Shown here: positions 50,363 through 58,866 of the stretch, piece by piece
Numbering within the stretch: position 1 is the first letter of the stretch
How the letters are laid out: every line of letters starts with the position of its first letter
DNA from: JAOPZW01 sp963789015
Lineage (GTDB): Bacteria; Actinomycetota; Thermoleophilia; Solirubrobacterales; Solirubrobacteraceae
Length of the DNA stretch: 64,000 nt
Assembly (NCBI GenBank): GCA_963789015.1
Contig: CAWBIU010000001.1
Span: 1,364,001-1,428,000 of the forward strand
Direction: 5' to 3'
Made by a program: the position numbers and the translations under genes
The notes under the pieces: generated by a model
Told to the model about the DNA's origin: nothing
The model's database searches: none
The model's input: the letters and a program-made list of their open reading frames with translations, nothing else

Positions 50363-51321
50363 GACGTCGGCTCCTCGGTCAGCTGGAGGTAGATGTCCTC
50401 GAGGCTCGGGCGCGTGACGGTCAGCGCCTCGAGCTCGATCCCCTCGTCCGCGCACCAGCCCAGCAGCGGGGCGAGGTCGCGGGTCGGGGCGTGGGTCTGG
50501 AACGACACGCGGCGTCCGTCGCGCTGCACCGCCGCGTCGTCGGGCAGCGGCAGCTCGTCCGCGTCCACGCCGTGCGGGAGGCGGAAGGCGACGGTCGCGG
50601 CGCTGCCGCCGCGCCCGAGCGCGTCCGGCGTGCCCTCGGCGATGACGCGGCCGCGCGCGAGGACGACGACGCGGTCGGCGAGGCGCTGGGCCTCGTCCAT
50701 GTAGTGGGTCGTCAGCAGGATCGTCTTGCCGAGCCCGCGCAGGCGCTCGATCAGCTCCCACGAGTGGCGGCGGGCGGACGGGTCGAAGCCGGTCGTCGGC
50801 TCGTCGAGGAAGATCAGCTCGGGATCGCCGGCGATGCCGATGGCCAGGTCCAGCCGCCGGCGCTGGCCGCCCGACAGCGTCGAGGCACGCACGTCGCCGC
50901 GATCGCCGAGGCCGACGAGGTCGGCGACCTCGTCGGCGGGCCGCGGGCTCGGATAGGCGGCGCTGTAGAGCTCGATCGCCTCGCGGACGGTGATCGCCGG
51001 ATCGATCGCGCCCTCCTGCAGGACGATGCCGACGCGCGACAGGAAGTCGCGCTCGCGGCGCGCCGGGTCGGCGCCGAGGACCTGGACCGAGCCGGCGTCG
51101 GCGCGGCGATGGCCCTCGAGGATCTCGACGAGCGTGGTCTTGCCGGCTCCGTTGGGGCCGAGCAGGGCGAGGACCTCGCCGCGGCGGACGACGAGGTCGA
51201 CGCCGTCGAGCGCGGGCGTGGCGCCGTCGTAGGACTTGCGCACGCCGGCGACCTCGACGGCCGGAGCTTCGGTACGGGCGGCGCGCTCCGCGGAGGCCAC
51301 CTCGAGTGAGTTCGTGAGCAT
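50359..51321 (-). CDS. ABC transporter ATP-binding protein (daunorubicin/DrrA type)
   Basis: A 320-residue ATPase. Walker A is GPNGAGKTT near residue 57, the Q-loop is VLQEGAID, the signature is LSGGQRRRLDLAIG, Walker B is LIFLDEPTTGFDP, and the H-loop is TTHYMDEA. The C-terminal 80 residues form the extra domain of DrrA-type ATPases (LEALTVTRPSLEDIYLQLT). ATG 51321 is chosen as it begins the coding region; AGGAG lies upstream. It is coupled to the permease gene. The intergenic region 51322-51466 holds the divergent promoter with the two-component system. Confidence 0.92.
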   Translation of the reverse strand: MLTNSLEVASAERAARTEAPAVEVAGVRKSYDGATPALDGVDLVVRRGEVLALLGPNGAGKTTLVEILEGHRRADAGSVQVLGADPARRERDFLSRVGIVLQEGAIDPAITVREAIELYSAAYPSPRPADEVADLVGLGDRGDVRASTLSGGQRRRLDLAIGIAGDPELIFLDEPTTGFDPSARRHSWELIERLRGLGKTILLTTHYMDEAQRLADRVVVLARGRVIAEGTPDALGRGGSAATVAFRLPHGVDADELPLPDDAAVQRDGRRVSFQTHAPTRDLAPLLGWCADEGIELEALTVTRPSLEDIYLQLTEEPTS

Positions 51322-51451
51322 GCCTGGAGCGTGATCTCCTGGCGCCCTGCCGTCATCGGCGCGGGGGTCGAACCTGCGGGTGCACCCGCGGGTGGAGACC
51401 AGCGCCGCGCGGCTCAACCCGGCGGCCGATGCGAGGCGGCGGCGCGGGGCC

Positions 51452-51457
51452 TAACGT
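51452..51457 (+). promoter_or_regulatory. TAACGT box, candidate -10 of the histidine kinase gene
   Basis: TAACGT ends nine bases before the ATG at 51467; no Shine-Dalgarno lies between. Confidence 0.4.
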
Positions 51458-51466
51458 AGTTCTGCG

Positions 51467-52609
51467 ATGTTCGACGAGCTGCCGACGCCGACGGGCGGGC
51501 CGACCCCGTGGCCGGTGCGGGCGCTGCGCGCGTTCGGCGCCACCGCGATGGCGCTCATCGTCCTCGCGGCGATCACCGGCGAGCCGCCGCCGGGCACCGA
51601 GGGCGACGGCCTGTGGATCACGGTGGGAATCGCCGCCCTCGTCGTGGGGCTCGCCATCACGATCGTCCCGCGCCGGCTGCCGGGCGGCCTGCGACCGCTC
51701 GGCCTCCTCCTCGTCGCGGTCGCGAGCTGGGTGCTGACCTACTACCAGCCCAACGGCGCCGCCATCGGCGGCGTCTACGTCGTCGTGGTGATCGCCGCGC
51801 TGCGGCTCCCGGTCCCCGTGAGCCTCCCGATCGCGGCCCTGGCGGTGGCGGGCGAGCTGGTCGCGGTGAGCACCGCCGAGCACCCGGCCGGGGCGCGGAT
51901 CGGCCTGATCACGTCGATCATCCCCTGGTATCTCGTCATCCGGCTCCTGCGCCAGGTGATCATCTCGCGGGAGGCGAGCGCCGACGCGGCCGCCGAGGCC
52001 GAGCGCGGTCGGATGGCCCGCGAGCTGCACGACGTGCTCGCCCACTCGCTGTCCGGGCTCGCGCTGCAGCTCGAGGGCGCGCGCCTGCTCGCGCGCGACC
52101 GCGGCGCCGACCCGGAGGTGGTCGGCGCGATCGAGCGCGCCCACGGCCTGGCCGCCAGCGGGCTGGGCGAGGCGCGCCAGGCGATCGCCGCGCTGCGCGG
52201 CGAGACGCTCCCCGGGCCCGAGCGCCTGCGCGACCTGGCCGACGCGTTCGCCGCGGACTCGCGCCTGGCGTGCGACGTGACGACGACGGGCACGCCGCAC
52301 GAGCTCGGCTCGGAGGCCCGGCTCGCGCTCTACCGCACCGCGCAGGAGGCGCTGACCAACATCCGCCGCCACAGCACCGCCGACCGGGTGGAGATCGCGC
52401 TCGCCTACGAGCCGGACGGGACGCGGCTCCTCGTCGCCGATCACGGGCTGGGCGCACCCGTCGCCGTCGCGGTCGGCACCGGCGAGGCGAGGCCCGGCAG
52501 CGGCTACGGGCTGGCGGGCATGCGCGAGCGCGCCGAGCTGCTCGGCGGCCGCCTCGAGGCGGGGCCGACGGGCGACGGCTTCCGGGTGGAGCTGTGGCTG
52601 CCGGCGTGA
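51467..52609 (+). CDS. NarL-type sensor histidine kinase
   Basis: A 380-residue kinase with about four to five membrane segments in the first 160 residues (ATAMALIVLAAIT, IAALVVGLAITIV, VYVVVVIAALRLP and others), a short coiled linker and a HisKA_3 dimerisation domain with the phosphorylated histidine at residue 188 (RELHDVLAHSLSG). The HATPase domain shows the N-box AQEALTNIRRHS and the G-box GSGYGLAGMRERAELLGG. It has little extracellular sequence, so it probably senses a membrane signal such as a cell-envelope drug. The stop overlaps the GTG of the response regulator gene. Confidence 0.93.
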   Translation: MFDELPTPTGGPTPWPVRALRAFGATAMALIVLAAITGEPPPGTEGDGLWITVGIAALVVGLAITIVPRRLPGGLRPLGLLLVAVASWVLTYYQPNGAAIGGVYVVVVIAALRLPVPVSLPIAALAVAGELVAVSTAEHPAGARIGLITSIIPWYLVIRLLRQVIISREASADAAAEAERGRMARELHDVLAHSLSGLALQLEGARLLARDRGADPEVVGAIERAHGLAASGLGEARQAIAALRGETLPGPERLRDLADAFAADSRLACDVTTTGTPHELGSEARLALYRTAQEALTNIRRHSTADRVEIALAYEPDGTRLLVADHGLGAPVAVAVGTGEARPGSGYGLAGMRERAELLGGRLEAGPTGDGFRVELWLPA

Positions 52610-53280
52610 TCCGTGTGCTGCTCGCCGACGACCAGCGCGTCGTCCGCGACGGGCTCGGGACGCTGCTCGGCCTGCTCGACGGGATCGAGCTCGTGGGCAC
52701 GGCGGCCGACGGCGAGCAGGCGCTCGCGCTCACCGCCGAGCACGACCCCGACGTCGTCCTCATGGACCTGCGCATGCCGCGCTGCGACGGGATCGAGGCG
52801 ATCCGCCGGCTGAGCGAGGGCGGGGCACGGGCGCGGGCCATCGCGCTGACGACGTACGCCGACGACGCCTCGGTCATCGGCGCGCTGCGCGCCGGCGCGC
52901 GCGGCTACCTGACCAAGGACGCCGGCGCCGAGGAGATCCGCGCCGCCGTCGAGGCCGTGGCGCGCGGCGAGGCGGCGCTCGACCCGGCCGTCCAGCACCA
53001 CGTCGTCGCCGCGCTCAGCGGCGCCGGCCCCGCTGCCGGGGCGGCCGCGGGCGGCGAGCCGGAGCTGCCCGACGAGCTGACGCCGCGCGAGGCCGAGGTC
53101 CTGTCGCTGATCGCCGCCGGGCTGACGAACGCCGAGATCGCCGAGCAGCTCGTGGTCAGCGCGGCGACGGTGAAGTCGCACGTCAACCACATCTTCGCCA
53201 AGGCGGGGCTCCGCGACCGCGCGCAGGCCGTCGTGTACGCCTACGCGCACGGACTCGCCGAGCCGCCCGCGAGCGAGTAG
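52606..53280 (+). CDS. NarL/FixJ-type response regulator
   Basis: A 224-residue regulator: receiver domain with LLADDQRVVRDGL and the phosphorylated aspartate at residue 54 (VVLMDLRMP), the ALTTYADD and GYLTKDA switch residues, and a C-terminal LuxR helix-turn-helix (LTPREAEVLSLIAAGLTNAEIAEQL). GTG 52606 overlaps the kinase stop (GTGA). By position it is the partner of that kinase, and the divergent ABC exporter is its likely target. A Gly/Ala/Pro linker joins the domains. Confidence 0.94.
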   Translation: MIRVLLADDQRVVRDGLGTLLGLLDGIELVGTAADGEQALALTAEHDPDVVLMDLRMPRCDGIEAIRRLSEGGARARAIALTTYADDASVIGALRAGARGYLTKDAGAEEIRAAVEAVARGEAALDPAVQHHVVAALSGAGPAAGAAAGGEPELPDELTPREAEVLSLIAAGLTNAEIAEQLVVSAATVKSHVNHIFAKAGLRDRAQAVVYAYAHGLAEPPASE

Positions 53281-53288
53281 CCGGGGCG

Positions 53289-55473
53289 TCAGCAGGCGGC
53301 ACGACCCGCCTGCGCGGCCCGGGTGCAGAGACCGTCCCGGAAGGCGCGCGCGCGGGCCACGTTGTTGGACAGGCGCGCGTCGCGCGTGCCCGAGCCGGCG
53401 ACGGCCAGGTTGCCGATCGACGGAGCAGCGCCCGCCGCCACGTCGACGCGGACCGTCGCCGCCGCACCCGGCTCGAGGAGCCCGATGCGACACAGCAGCG
53501 GCGTGCCACTGTCGCACGTGCCCTGGCTGGCGCGGGCGGAGACGATCCGCGCGTTGCTGCCGGGAGCGTCCGCCACCACGACCTGCTCGGCCGCTGCCGT
53601 CCCGGCGTTGCGGACCGTGATCTCGAAGCGCGCCACTGCGCCGGCGGAGACACCGCCGGGCAGCGCGCGCTTGGTGACGACGACGTCCGCGCGGGCGACG
53701 GCGGCGGGGACGGGCGCCGGCGCCGGCGGCGGCAGCGGCGCGATGCGCACCGCGTTGACGAAGCGGCAGACCAGCCGCGGGCGCTCGCGCGGTGAGCGTC
53801 ACGGTCACGCGTCCCTGCTCGAAGGGCCGGAGCCGCCCCCCGCAGTCGACGCTGACCAGGGACCAGTGGTCTCCATCCTCCGAGACGGTGCCCGTCTCCT
53901 GGATGACGTAGCGGCCGAGCGGCAGCCGCCGTGTCGCGTCGCCCCGGGCGAGCGCCGGGGCGCCGGGCGTCCGCGTCGTGGCGTGCTGGACGTACTGGCG
54001 CTCCGGATCGCTCGCCGGCGAGACGACGAAGCCGCTCGTGCCGGTCCCGCCGCGCGTCACCTTCGCGATCGCGATCGCCCCGGAGGGCACGAACCGGTTG
54101 GCGAACGCGCAGACGACGCCCCGTCCGGAGGCGACCGTGACCTCCACGGGCCCGCGGCGCGTGCTTCGCGCGGCGTTGCAGCTCACCGAGGTCCGACGCC
54201 ATCGACCGCCGGCCGTCCGCGGGCGGCGCTCCGTCACCCGGTAAGAGCCGGGCTCGACCTCGATCGGGCCCGGCACGGCTTCGACGACAACGTCCTCGGC
54301 GGTCGTCGTCGCGGTGGCGCGGACCACGTCACCGCCGCCGATCGGACGTGCACCGAAGGCGAACGTCCCGACGCCGCCCGAGGTGCTCTTGGTGAACAGG
54401 AGCCGTCCCGGCGGCGGGCGGAGGGCGTCCGTGAAGGTGCACGTGATCGTGTCTCCCGCCACCAGCCGGATCGCGACGGCGGCGTTCGGCGCATCGATGG
54501 TCGCGGTGCTCGCGCCCGCGGCGCTGCACGTCAGGCCGCTCAGCACCCACCCCGGCGGGACCAGCTCGCGCACCGTCCACGGTGGATCACCGGTGCCCGT
54601 GGCGGCGCGGTAGAACGTCGCCGACGCCGGCTTCCCGTCCACGACGCCGAGCGTGAAGCGGTGGTCGCTCGTGTAGGAGACGTTGCCCTCGAAGGTGAAG
54701 CTCCCGTCGGCGCCCGGAGGGTCGTTGACCGCCTTGCGGATCACGATCGTGCCGCTCGTCGGCGGCGGCGTGACGTAGTAGGCGTAACAGAGCACGTGGC
54801 GGCTGCCCGTCGGGAACGTGATCCACTCGACGTTGTCCCCGTTGAGGTTGTCGACCGCGCAGCGCAGCGCCCCGAAGCCGTACTCGTCGGCGAAGGCGGG
54901 GAACGCGGCGAGCACGGGGTCGCTCGGCGTCCCTCCCTGGAGCCACAGCCGGCTCGAGGCCCCGGCCCGCTCGGCCTGCTCGGCCGTGAGCTCGATCGTC
55001 GTCGCGCCCGCCACGGAGGTCCCCGGAACGATGCGGCCGGCCGAGTCACGCCCCGGGACCGATGCCAGCGTCGTGACATCCGTCGCGTACGGCGCGCTGA
55101 CCACGGACAGCGATCCCCACGGCCCGCGGACCGGGTCGGCCGCGATCCCGGTGCCGAGCGTGAACCTCCAGCCGGTGATGGGCGCGCAGTTGGGCTGCGT
55201 CGCCGCCTCGACGACGGGGTCGACCGCCTGGCCATCCTTGTAGGGCGTGTCGAGCCCCAGGTCCTTCAGGCTCTGCTGGATGTTGTTGCGCGCGCGGTTG
55301 GCCCGGATGTCCGTGTACGTGGGGCACTCGCGCGCTGCGATGGTCACGAACAGGTCGGTGCCTTGGCCGTCGGGACCGACTGGCTGCTGGCCATGCGCCG
55401 CCGGCGCGTCGAGCGCGAGGACGAGCACGATCAGCGTGATCAGTGCGCCGGCGCGTCGTCCGACCTGCCCCAT
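53289..55473 (-). pseudogene. Secreted adhesin-like protein with prealbumin-type and DUF11 domains, split by one frame change
   Basis: From the ATG at 55473 there is a signal peptide (GALITLIVLVLALDAPAAHG), a 220-residue N-terminal domain, then at least three beta-sandwich repeats of the prealbumin/SpaA-like type (TIVIRKAVNDPPGADGSFTF; GRLLFTKSTSGGVGTFAFG; GAIAIAKVTRGGTGTSGF), each with a Cys near the end. Near 53785-53795 coding passes to another frame (ERPRLVCRFVNAV), which continues into a Pro-rich linker and a DUF11-like domain (VVVTKRALPGGVSAGAVARFEITVRNAG) to the stop at 53289. No sortase motif or transmembrane tail is seen. It is probably a surface or matrix protein if the frame break is an artefact. 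Confidence 0.7.
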
Positions 55474-55532
55474 CCGCCAATGACACACGACCGGTGGGCG
55501 ATACGCCCTCACCCGCCGGGGTGATCCGCGGC

Positions 55533-55538
55533 TACGCT
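55533..55538 (+). promoter_or_regulatory. TACGCT box, candidate -10 of the MarR gene
   Basis: TACGCT ends six bases before GTG 55545, and no ribosome binding site is present. Confidence 0.4.
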
Positions 55539-55544
55539 CCGGGC

Positions 55545-55985
55545 GTGCCGCCGATCGGACGCGAGATCGCCGCCGCCGCCAAGGCGCTCGACCGCGCATT
55601 CTCGGCCGCGCTCGCGGAGGCCGGTGGCTCGCTGCCGGTATGGCTCGTCCTCCTGGCCCTCAAGCAGCGCCACTGGCCCACGCAGCAGGACCTGGCAGCC
55701 GCCGTCGGGATCGAGGGCCCGACGCTGACCCATCACCTCGACGGGATGGAGGCGGCCGGGCTCATCGCGCGCTCGCGCGACGCGCGCGACCGCCGCGCCG
55801 TGCGCGTCGAGCTGACCGCGGAGGGCGAGGCGCGCTTCCTCGCCCTGCGCGACGCCGCCGTCGCCTTCGACGAGCGGCTGCGCAGCGGCGTGAGCGACGA
55901 GGAGGCGGACGCACTGCGCGACCTGCTCGCGCGCCTGCGCGAGAACGTCGGCGCCGCCGCTTCGGTGCCCACCGCGCCCGCGTGA
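55545..55985 (+). CDS. MarR-family transcriptional regulator
   Basis: A 146-residue winged-helix regulator: N-terminal dimer helix (REIAAAAKALDRAFSAALAEAG), the helix-turn-helix QQDLAAAVGIEGPTLTHHLDGMEAAGL and the wing RSRDARDRRAVRVELTAEG with the conserved DxRD-type residues. MarR proteins normally repress adjacent genes and are released by phenolic or oxidant ligands. GTG 55545 is chosen as it begins the family-like sequence and follows a TACGCT box. The downstream peptidase S51 pair may be the target, but an 83-base gap separates them. Confidence 0.9.
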   Translation: MPPIGREIAAAAKALDRAFSAALAEAGGSLPVWLVLLALKQRHWPTQQDLAAAVGIEGPTLTHHLDGMEAAGLIARSRDARDRRAVRVELTAEGEARFLALRDAAVAFDERLRSGVSDEEADALRDLLARLRENVGAAASVPTAPA

Positions 55986-56068
55986 CGCAGGCCGGTTCGA
56001 CCTGGTGGCCGCCGGGTGTGGACCGAGTGTCCCTCGACGGCGACCGCGCATGGCCTCACAGTCCCTCC

Positions 56069-56806
56069 ATGACGCGCCGACCGCAGATCGTCGCCTCCGG
56101 GGGCGGCGGTTTCTCCATGGAGCCGGGCAACCGGCTGCTGGACGACTACGTGCTGTCGCTGACGGGCCTCGAACGCCCTCGCGTGTGCTTCATGCCCACC
56201 GCGTCGGGCGACGCCGACCACTACATCGTGCGCTTCTACCGCGCCTTCCCGTCGTCGGTGTGCGAGCCGACGCACGTCTCGCTGTTCCGCCGCGACCGCG
56301 GCTGCGGGATCGACGCCGACGTCGCCGCCCACCTGCTCCAGCAGGACCTCATCTATGTCGGCGGCGGAAGCCTGCTGTCGCTGCTCGGGGTGTGGCGCGC
56401 GCACGGCCTCGACGACGTCCTGGCCGAGTGCTGGGAGCGAGGGATCGTGCTGTGCGGGCTGAGCGCGGGCTCGCTGTGCTGGTTCTCCGAGGCGCTCACG
56501 GCCTTCCACGGCGCGCCGCAGAGGGTGCTCGGCCTCGGCCTGCTGCCGTGGTCCAACTGCGTCCACTACGACGGCGAGCCCGAGCGCCGCGAGGTGTTCC
56601 TGCGGGCGGTCGAGGACGGGATGGCCCCCGGCTATGCGGCCGAGAACGGGGCGGCGCTGCACTTCGTCGGCGGCGAGCTGGCGCGCGCCGTCGCGTCACG
56701 GGACGGGGCGCGGGCGTTCCGCGTCGAGGCGGTCGACGGCGTGGCCCGGGAGGTTCCGCTCCCCGTGATGCCGCTGAACGAGGCCGCCGGCCTGGTGCTC
56801 GCCTAG
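56069..56806 (+). CDS. Peptidase S51 (dipeptidase E/cyanophycinase-like), first tandem copy
   Basis: A 245-residue S51-family protein. IVASGGGGFSMEPGN is the N-terminal loop, CFMPTASGDADHY and DLIYVGGGSLLSLLGVWRAHGL follow, and the nucleophile elbow GLSAGSLCW places the serine at residue 132. HYDGEPERREVFLRAVEDG contains the catalytic His. The family cleaves dipeptides with N-terminal Asp or, in cyanophycinases, the beta-Asp-Arg chain. The length and PEPE-like motif fit dipeptidase E. ATG 56069 begins the coding region. The following paralog begins on the next base after its stop. Confidence 0.9.
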   Translation: MTRRPQIVASGGGGFSMEPGNRLLDDYVLSLTGLERPRVCFMPTASGDADHYIVRFYRAFPSSVCEPTHVSLFRRDRGCGIDADVAAHLLQQDLIYVGGGSLLSLLGVWRAHGLDDVLAECWERGIVLCGLSAGSLCWFSEALTAFHGAPQRVLGLGLLPWSNCVHYDGEPERREVFLRAVEDGMAPGYAAENGAALHFVGGELARAVASRDGARAFRVEAVDGVAREVPLPVMPLNEAAGLVLA

Positions 56807-57583
56807 GTGCGGACGATCTTCGCCATGGGCGGCGGCGGCTTCACGATGGAGCCCGACAACCCCGCCCTGGATCGCTACATCGTCGGGCTCGCGAACACGC
56901 CGATGCCGCGCGTGTGCTTCCTGCCCACCGCCGGCGGCGATCCGACGGACCACATCTCGCGCTTCCACGAGGCGTTCTCGGTGCTCCCGTGCGAGGCCGC
57001 CGACCTGTCGCTGTTCCGTCTCGCGCGCCGGCCCCTGAACGTCCGCGAGCTGCTGCTGGCCCAGGACGTCATCTACGTCGGCGGCGGGTCGCTGCGCAAC
57101 ATGCTCGCCATCTGGCGCGTGCACGAGCTCGACACGATCCTGCGGGAGTGCTGGGAGCGCGGCATCGTGCTGGCCGGGCTGAGCGCAGGGGCGATGTGCT
57201 GGTTCGAGGCCGGGGTGACGAAGTCCACGGGCACGCCCGAGCCCGCGGCCGGCCTGGGGCTGCTGCCCGGCTCGCTGTCCGTGCACTACGACGGCGAGCC
57301 CGAGCGCCGGCCGGTGTTCCTGGACGCCGTCGCGTCCGGCGAGATCCCCGGCGGCTTCGGCGCCGACGACGGCGTCGGCATGCTGTGGCGCGACGGGCGC
57401 CTGGAGCGGGCCGTGTCCTCGCGCCCGCGCGGTCGCTGCGTGCGCGTCCGCCGCGACGGCGACCGCGCCGTCGAGGAGCCGATGCCGGTCGAGCTGCTCG
57501 CGGTGCGCGAGCCCCGCAGCGTGCCCGACGACGTGGCCGAGTTCCGCGCGCAGACGCGCCACCGCGCGCTCTTCGGCCGTTGA
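56807..57583 (+). CDS. Peptidase S51 (dipeptidase E/cyanophycinase-like), second tandem copy
   Basis: A 258-residue paralog with the same motif order: AMGGGGFTMEPDN, CFLPTAGGDPTDH, DVIYVGGGSLRNMLAIWRVHEL, and GLSAGAMCW with the serine at residue 126. HYDGEPERRPVFLDAVASGEI has the His. The start is GTG 56807 directly after the TAG of the first copy. The C-terminal tail (EFRAQTRHRALFGR) is longer. The Gly/Ala change after the nucleophile (S-A-G-A instead of S-A-G-S) suggests a somewhat different pocket. The two copies make a tandem duplication with clear divergence, and they could form a heteromer or have separate specificities. Confidence 0.9.
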   Translation: MRTIFAMGGGGFTMEPDNPALDRYIVGLANTPMPRVCFLPTAGGDPTDHISRFHEAFSVLPCEAADLSLFRLARRPLNVRELLLAQDVIYVGGGSLRNMLAIWRVHELDTILRECWERGIVLAGLSAGAMCWFEAGVTKSTGTPEPAAGLGLLPGSLSVHYDGEPERRPVFLDAVASGEIPGGFGADDGVGMLWRDGRLERAVSSRPRGRCVRVRRDGDRAVEEPMPVELLAVREPRSVPDDVAEFRAQTRHRALFGR

Positions 57584-57620
57584 CCCGACGCACCGCCACC
57601 GTCGCATGACGGACCCGACC

Positions 57621-57655
57621 GGCGCCCGCGGTGGAGGGGACCCGCCGCGGGCGCC
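57621..57655. other. Long GC-rich inverted repeat after the peptidase pair
   Basis: GGCGCCCGCGG (57621-57631) pairs with CCGCGGGCGCC (57645-57655), an 11-base perfect stem with a 13-base loop. It lies 38 bases after the peptidase stop. No T-run follows, so it is either a stabilising hairpin or an inefficient terminator. Confidence 0.5.
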
Positions 57656-57718
57656 AGGGTCCGGCGTGGCCTGAAGGCGCCTTGAGCAGGCACTTGTGGA
57701 CCGTCTGTCGAGTTCTAT

Positions 57719-57743
57719 CCGAAGGATTTTGTACTTCGGTACA
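57719..57743 (+). promoter_or_regulatory. Two overlapping, mutually exclusive hairpins in a leader region
   Basis: CCGAAG (57719-57724) can pair with CTTCGG (57734-57739), or TGTAC (57730-57734) can pair with GTACA (57739-57743) around a TTCG tetraloop. The two pairings share bases and exclude each other. They lie in a less GC-rich stretch about 75 bases upstream of the small gene at 57818. Confidence 0.4.
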
Positions 57744-57817
57744 GGGCAGCCGTTGGTCCGCGTGCCGATCCTCTTCTCAGGGAAACGCAACGAGCTTCCG
57801 ATGAGGGCGAGGAGTGA

Positions 57818-58039
57818 ATGACACCGTTTCGCGTGGAGGTTTCCGGGACATGGGAGAACGAGCAGATGCGTACCGAGCAGGCTGAGACCCACGTGTTCAT
57901 CGTTGCCGCCAACGGCCCGACGGCCGCTCAGGTCGCCGCCACGCAGATCTTCGGCGGGGAGGCCGCGCGCCGGCGCTTTCGCGCGCTTCCCGCCTGCAGC
58001 GCCCGCGTGATCCTCGAGACCGAAACAGAGCCCGTCTGA
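57818..58039 (+). CDS. Small hypothetical protein, 73 residues
   Basis: A short protein with a strand-helix pattern (FRVEVSGTWENEQ, ETHVFIVAANGPTAAQVAATQIFGGEAARRRFRALPACSARVILE). GAGGAG precedes the ATG at 57818, and its TGA overlaps the ATG of the PuuD-like gene (TGATG), so it is probably a real coupled gene. The family is not recognised. Confidence 0.6.
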   Translation: MTPFRVEVSGTWENEQMRTEQAETHVFIVAANGPTAAQVAATQIFGGEAARRRFRALPACSARVILETETEPV

Positions 58040-58863
58040 TGCTGACCGCCCGCCAGAGCTGGGGCGCACCGCCGCTGATCGCCGTGACGACGTCGGAGAT
58101 GCGCGTCGCGGCGCTCAACCACCCCACTCCGGAGGGCGATCCTCCGCGCCGCGAGATGGCGCTCGGCATGACGTACCTCGAGGCCATCCAGCGCTGCGGC
58201 GGCATCCCCGTCATCGTGCCGCCGATCGCCTCGCCCGAGGCGCTCGATGCGCTCCTGGAGCGCGTCGACGGCCTGTGCCTGTCCGGCGGCCCGGACATCG
58301 ACCCGGCGCTCTACGGCGCCGAGCCCGATCCGCACCTGGGGCCGGTGGAGCGGCCGCTCGACGAGTTCGAGCTGGCGCTGGTCCGCGCCGCCGACGCGCG
58401 CGACCTGCCCATCCTGGCGATCTGTCGCGGCGCCCAGATGGTCAACATCGCGCGCGGCGGCACGCTGCACCAGCACCTGCCCGACGTCGTCGGCGAGACG
58501 CTCAACCACCGCCAGGACGAGGCCGCGAAGGACGTCACGCACCCGGTGACCATCGCGCTGCGCAGCCGCCTCGGCGAGATGCTCGGCCAGCACTGGGTGG
58601 GCGTGAACTCCTTCCATCACCAGGCCGTCCGCGACCTGGGCGCGGGCCTCGTGATCACCGCGACGGCGCCCGACGGGACGGTCGAGGCCTTCGAGGCGCC
58701 CGACCGGAGCTTCCTCGTCGGCGTCCAGTGGCACGCCGAGTGCCTCGTCGACCGCGACGAGCAGGCCGCGCTGTTCCGCTCGCTCGTGGTCGCCGCCATC
58801 GCCCGCCGCGACGCGGCCCTGCCGGCCCTGCCGGCCGTGGCTGACGGCCTGGCGGCGGGCTGA
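58039..58863 (+). CDS. Gamma-glutamyl-GABA hydrolase-like class I amidotransferase (PuuD type)
   Basis: A 274-residue class I glutamine-amidotransferase-fold hydrolase. GGIPVIVPPIASPEALDALL, DGLCLSGGPDIDPALYG and AICRGAQMVNIARGGTLHQHL contain the oxyanion strand and the nucleophile Cys129. NSFHHQAVRDLG and GVQWHAE supply the catalytic His and Glu. These blocks match the PuuD/YcjL family that cleaves gamma-glutamyl-gamma-aminobutyrate in putrescine use, although other gamma-glutamyl amides are possible. The last 30 residues are Ala-rich. It is preceded by a coupled small gene and convergent with cobS by a three-base gap. Confidence 0.92.
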   Translation: MLTARQSWGAPPLIAVTTSEMRVAALNHPTPEGDPPRREMALGMTYLEAIQRCGGIPVIVPPIASPEALDALLERVDGLCLSGGPDIDPALYGAEPDPHLGPVERPLDEFELALVRAADARDLPILAICRGAQMVNIARGGTLHQHLPDVVGETLNHRQDEAAKDVTHPVTIALRSRLGEMLGQHWVGVNSFHHQAVRDLGAGLVITATAPDGTVEAFEAPDRSFLVGVQWHAECLVDRDEQAALFRSLVVAAIARRDAALPALPAVADGLAAG

Positions 58864-58866
58864 GCC

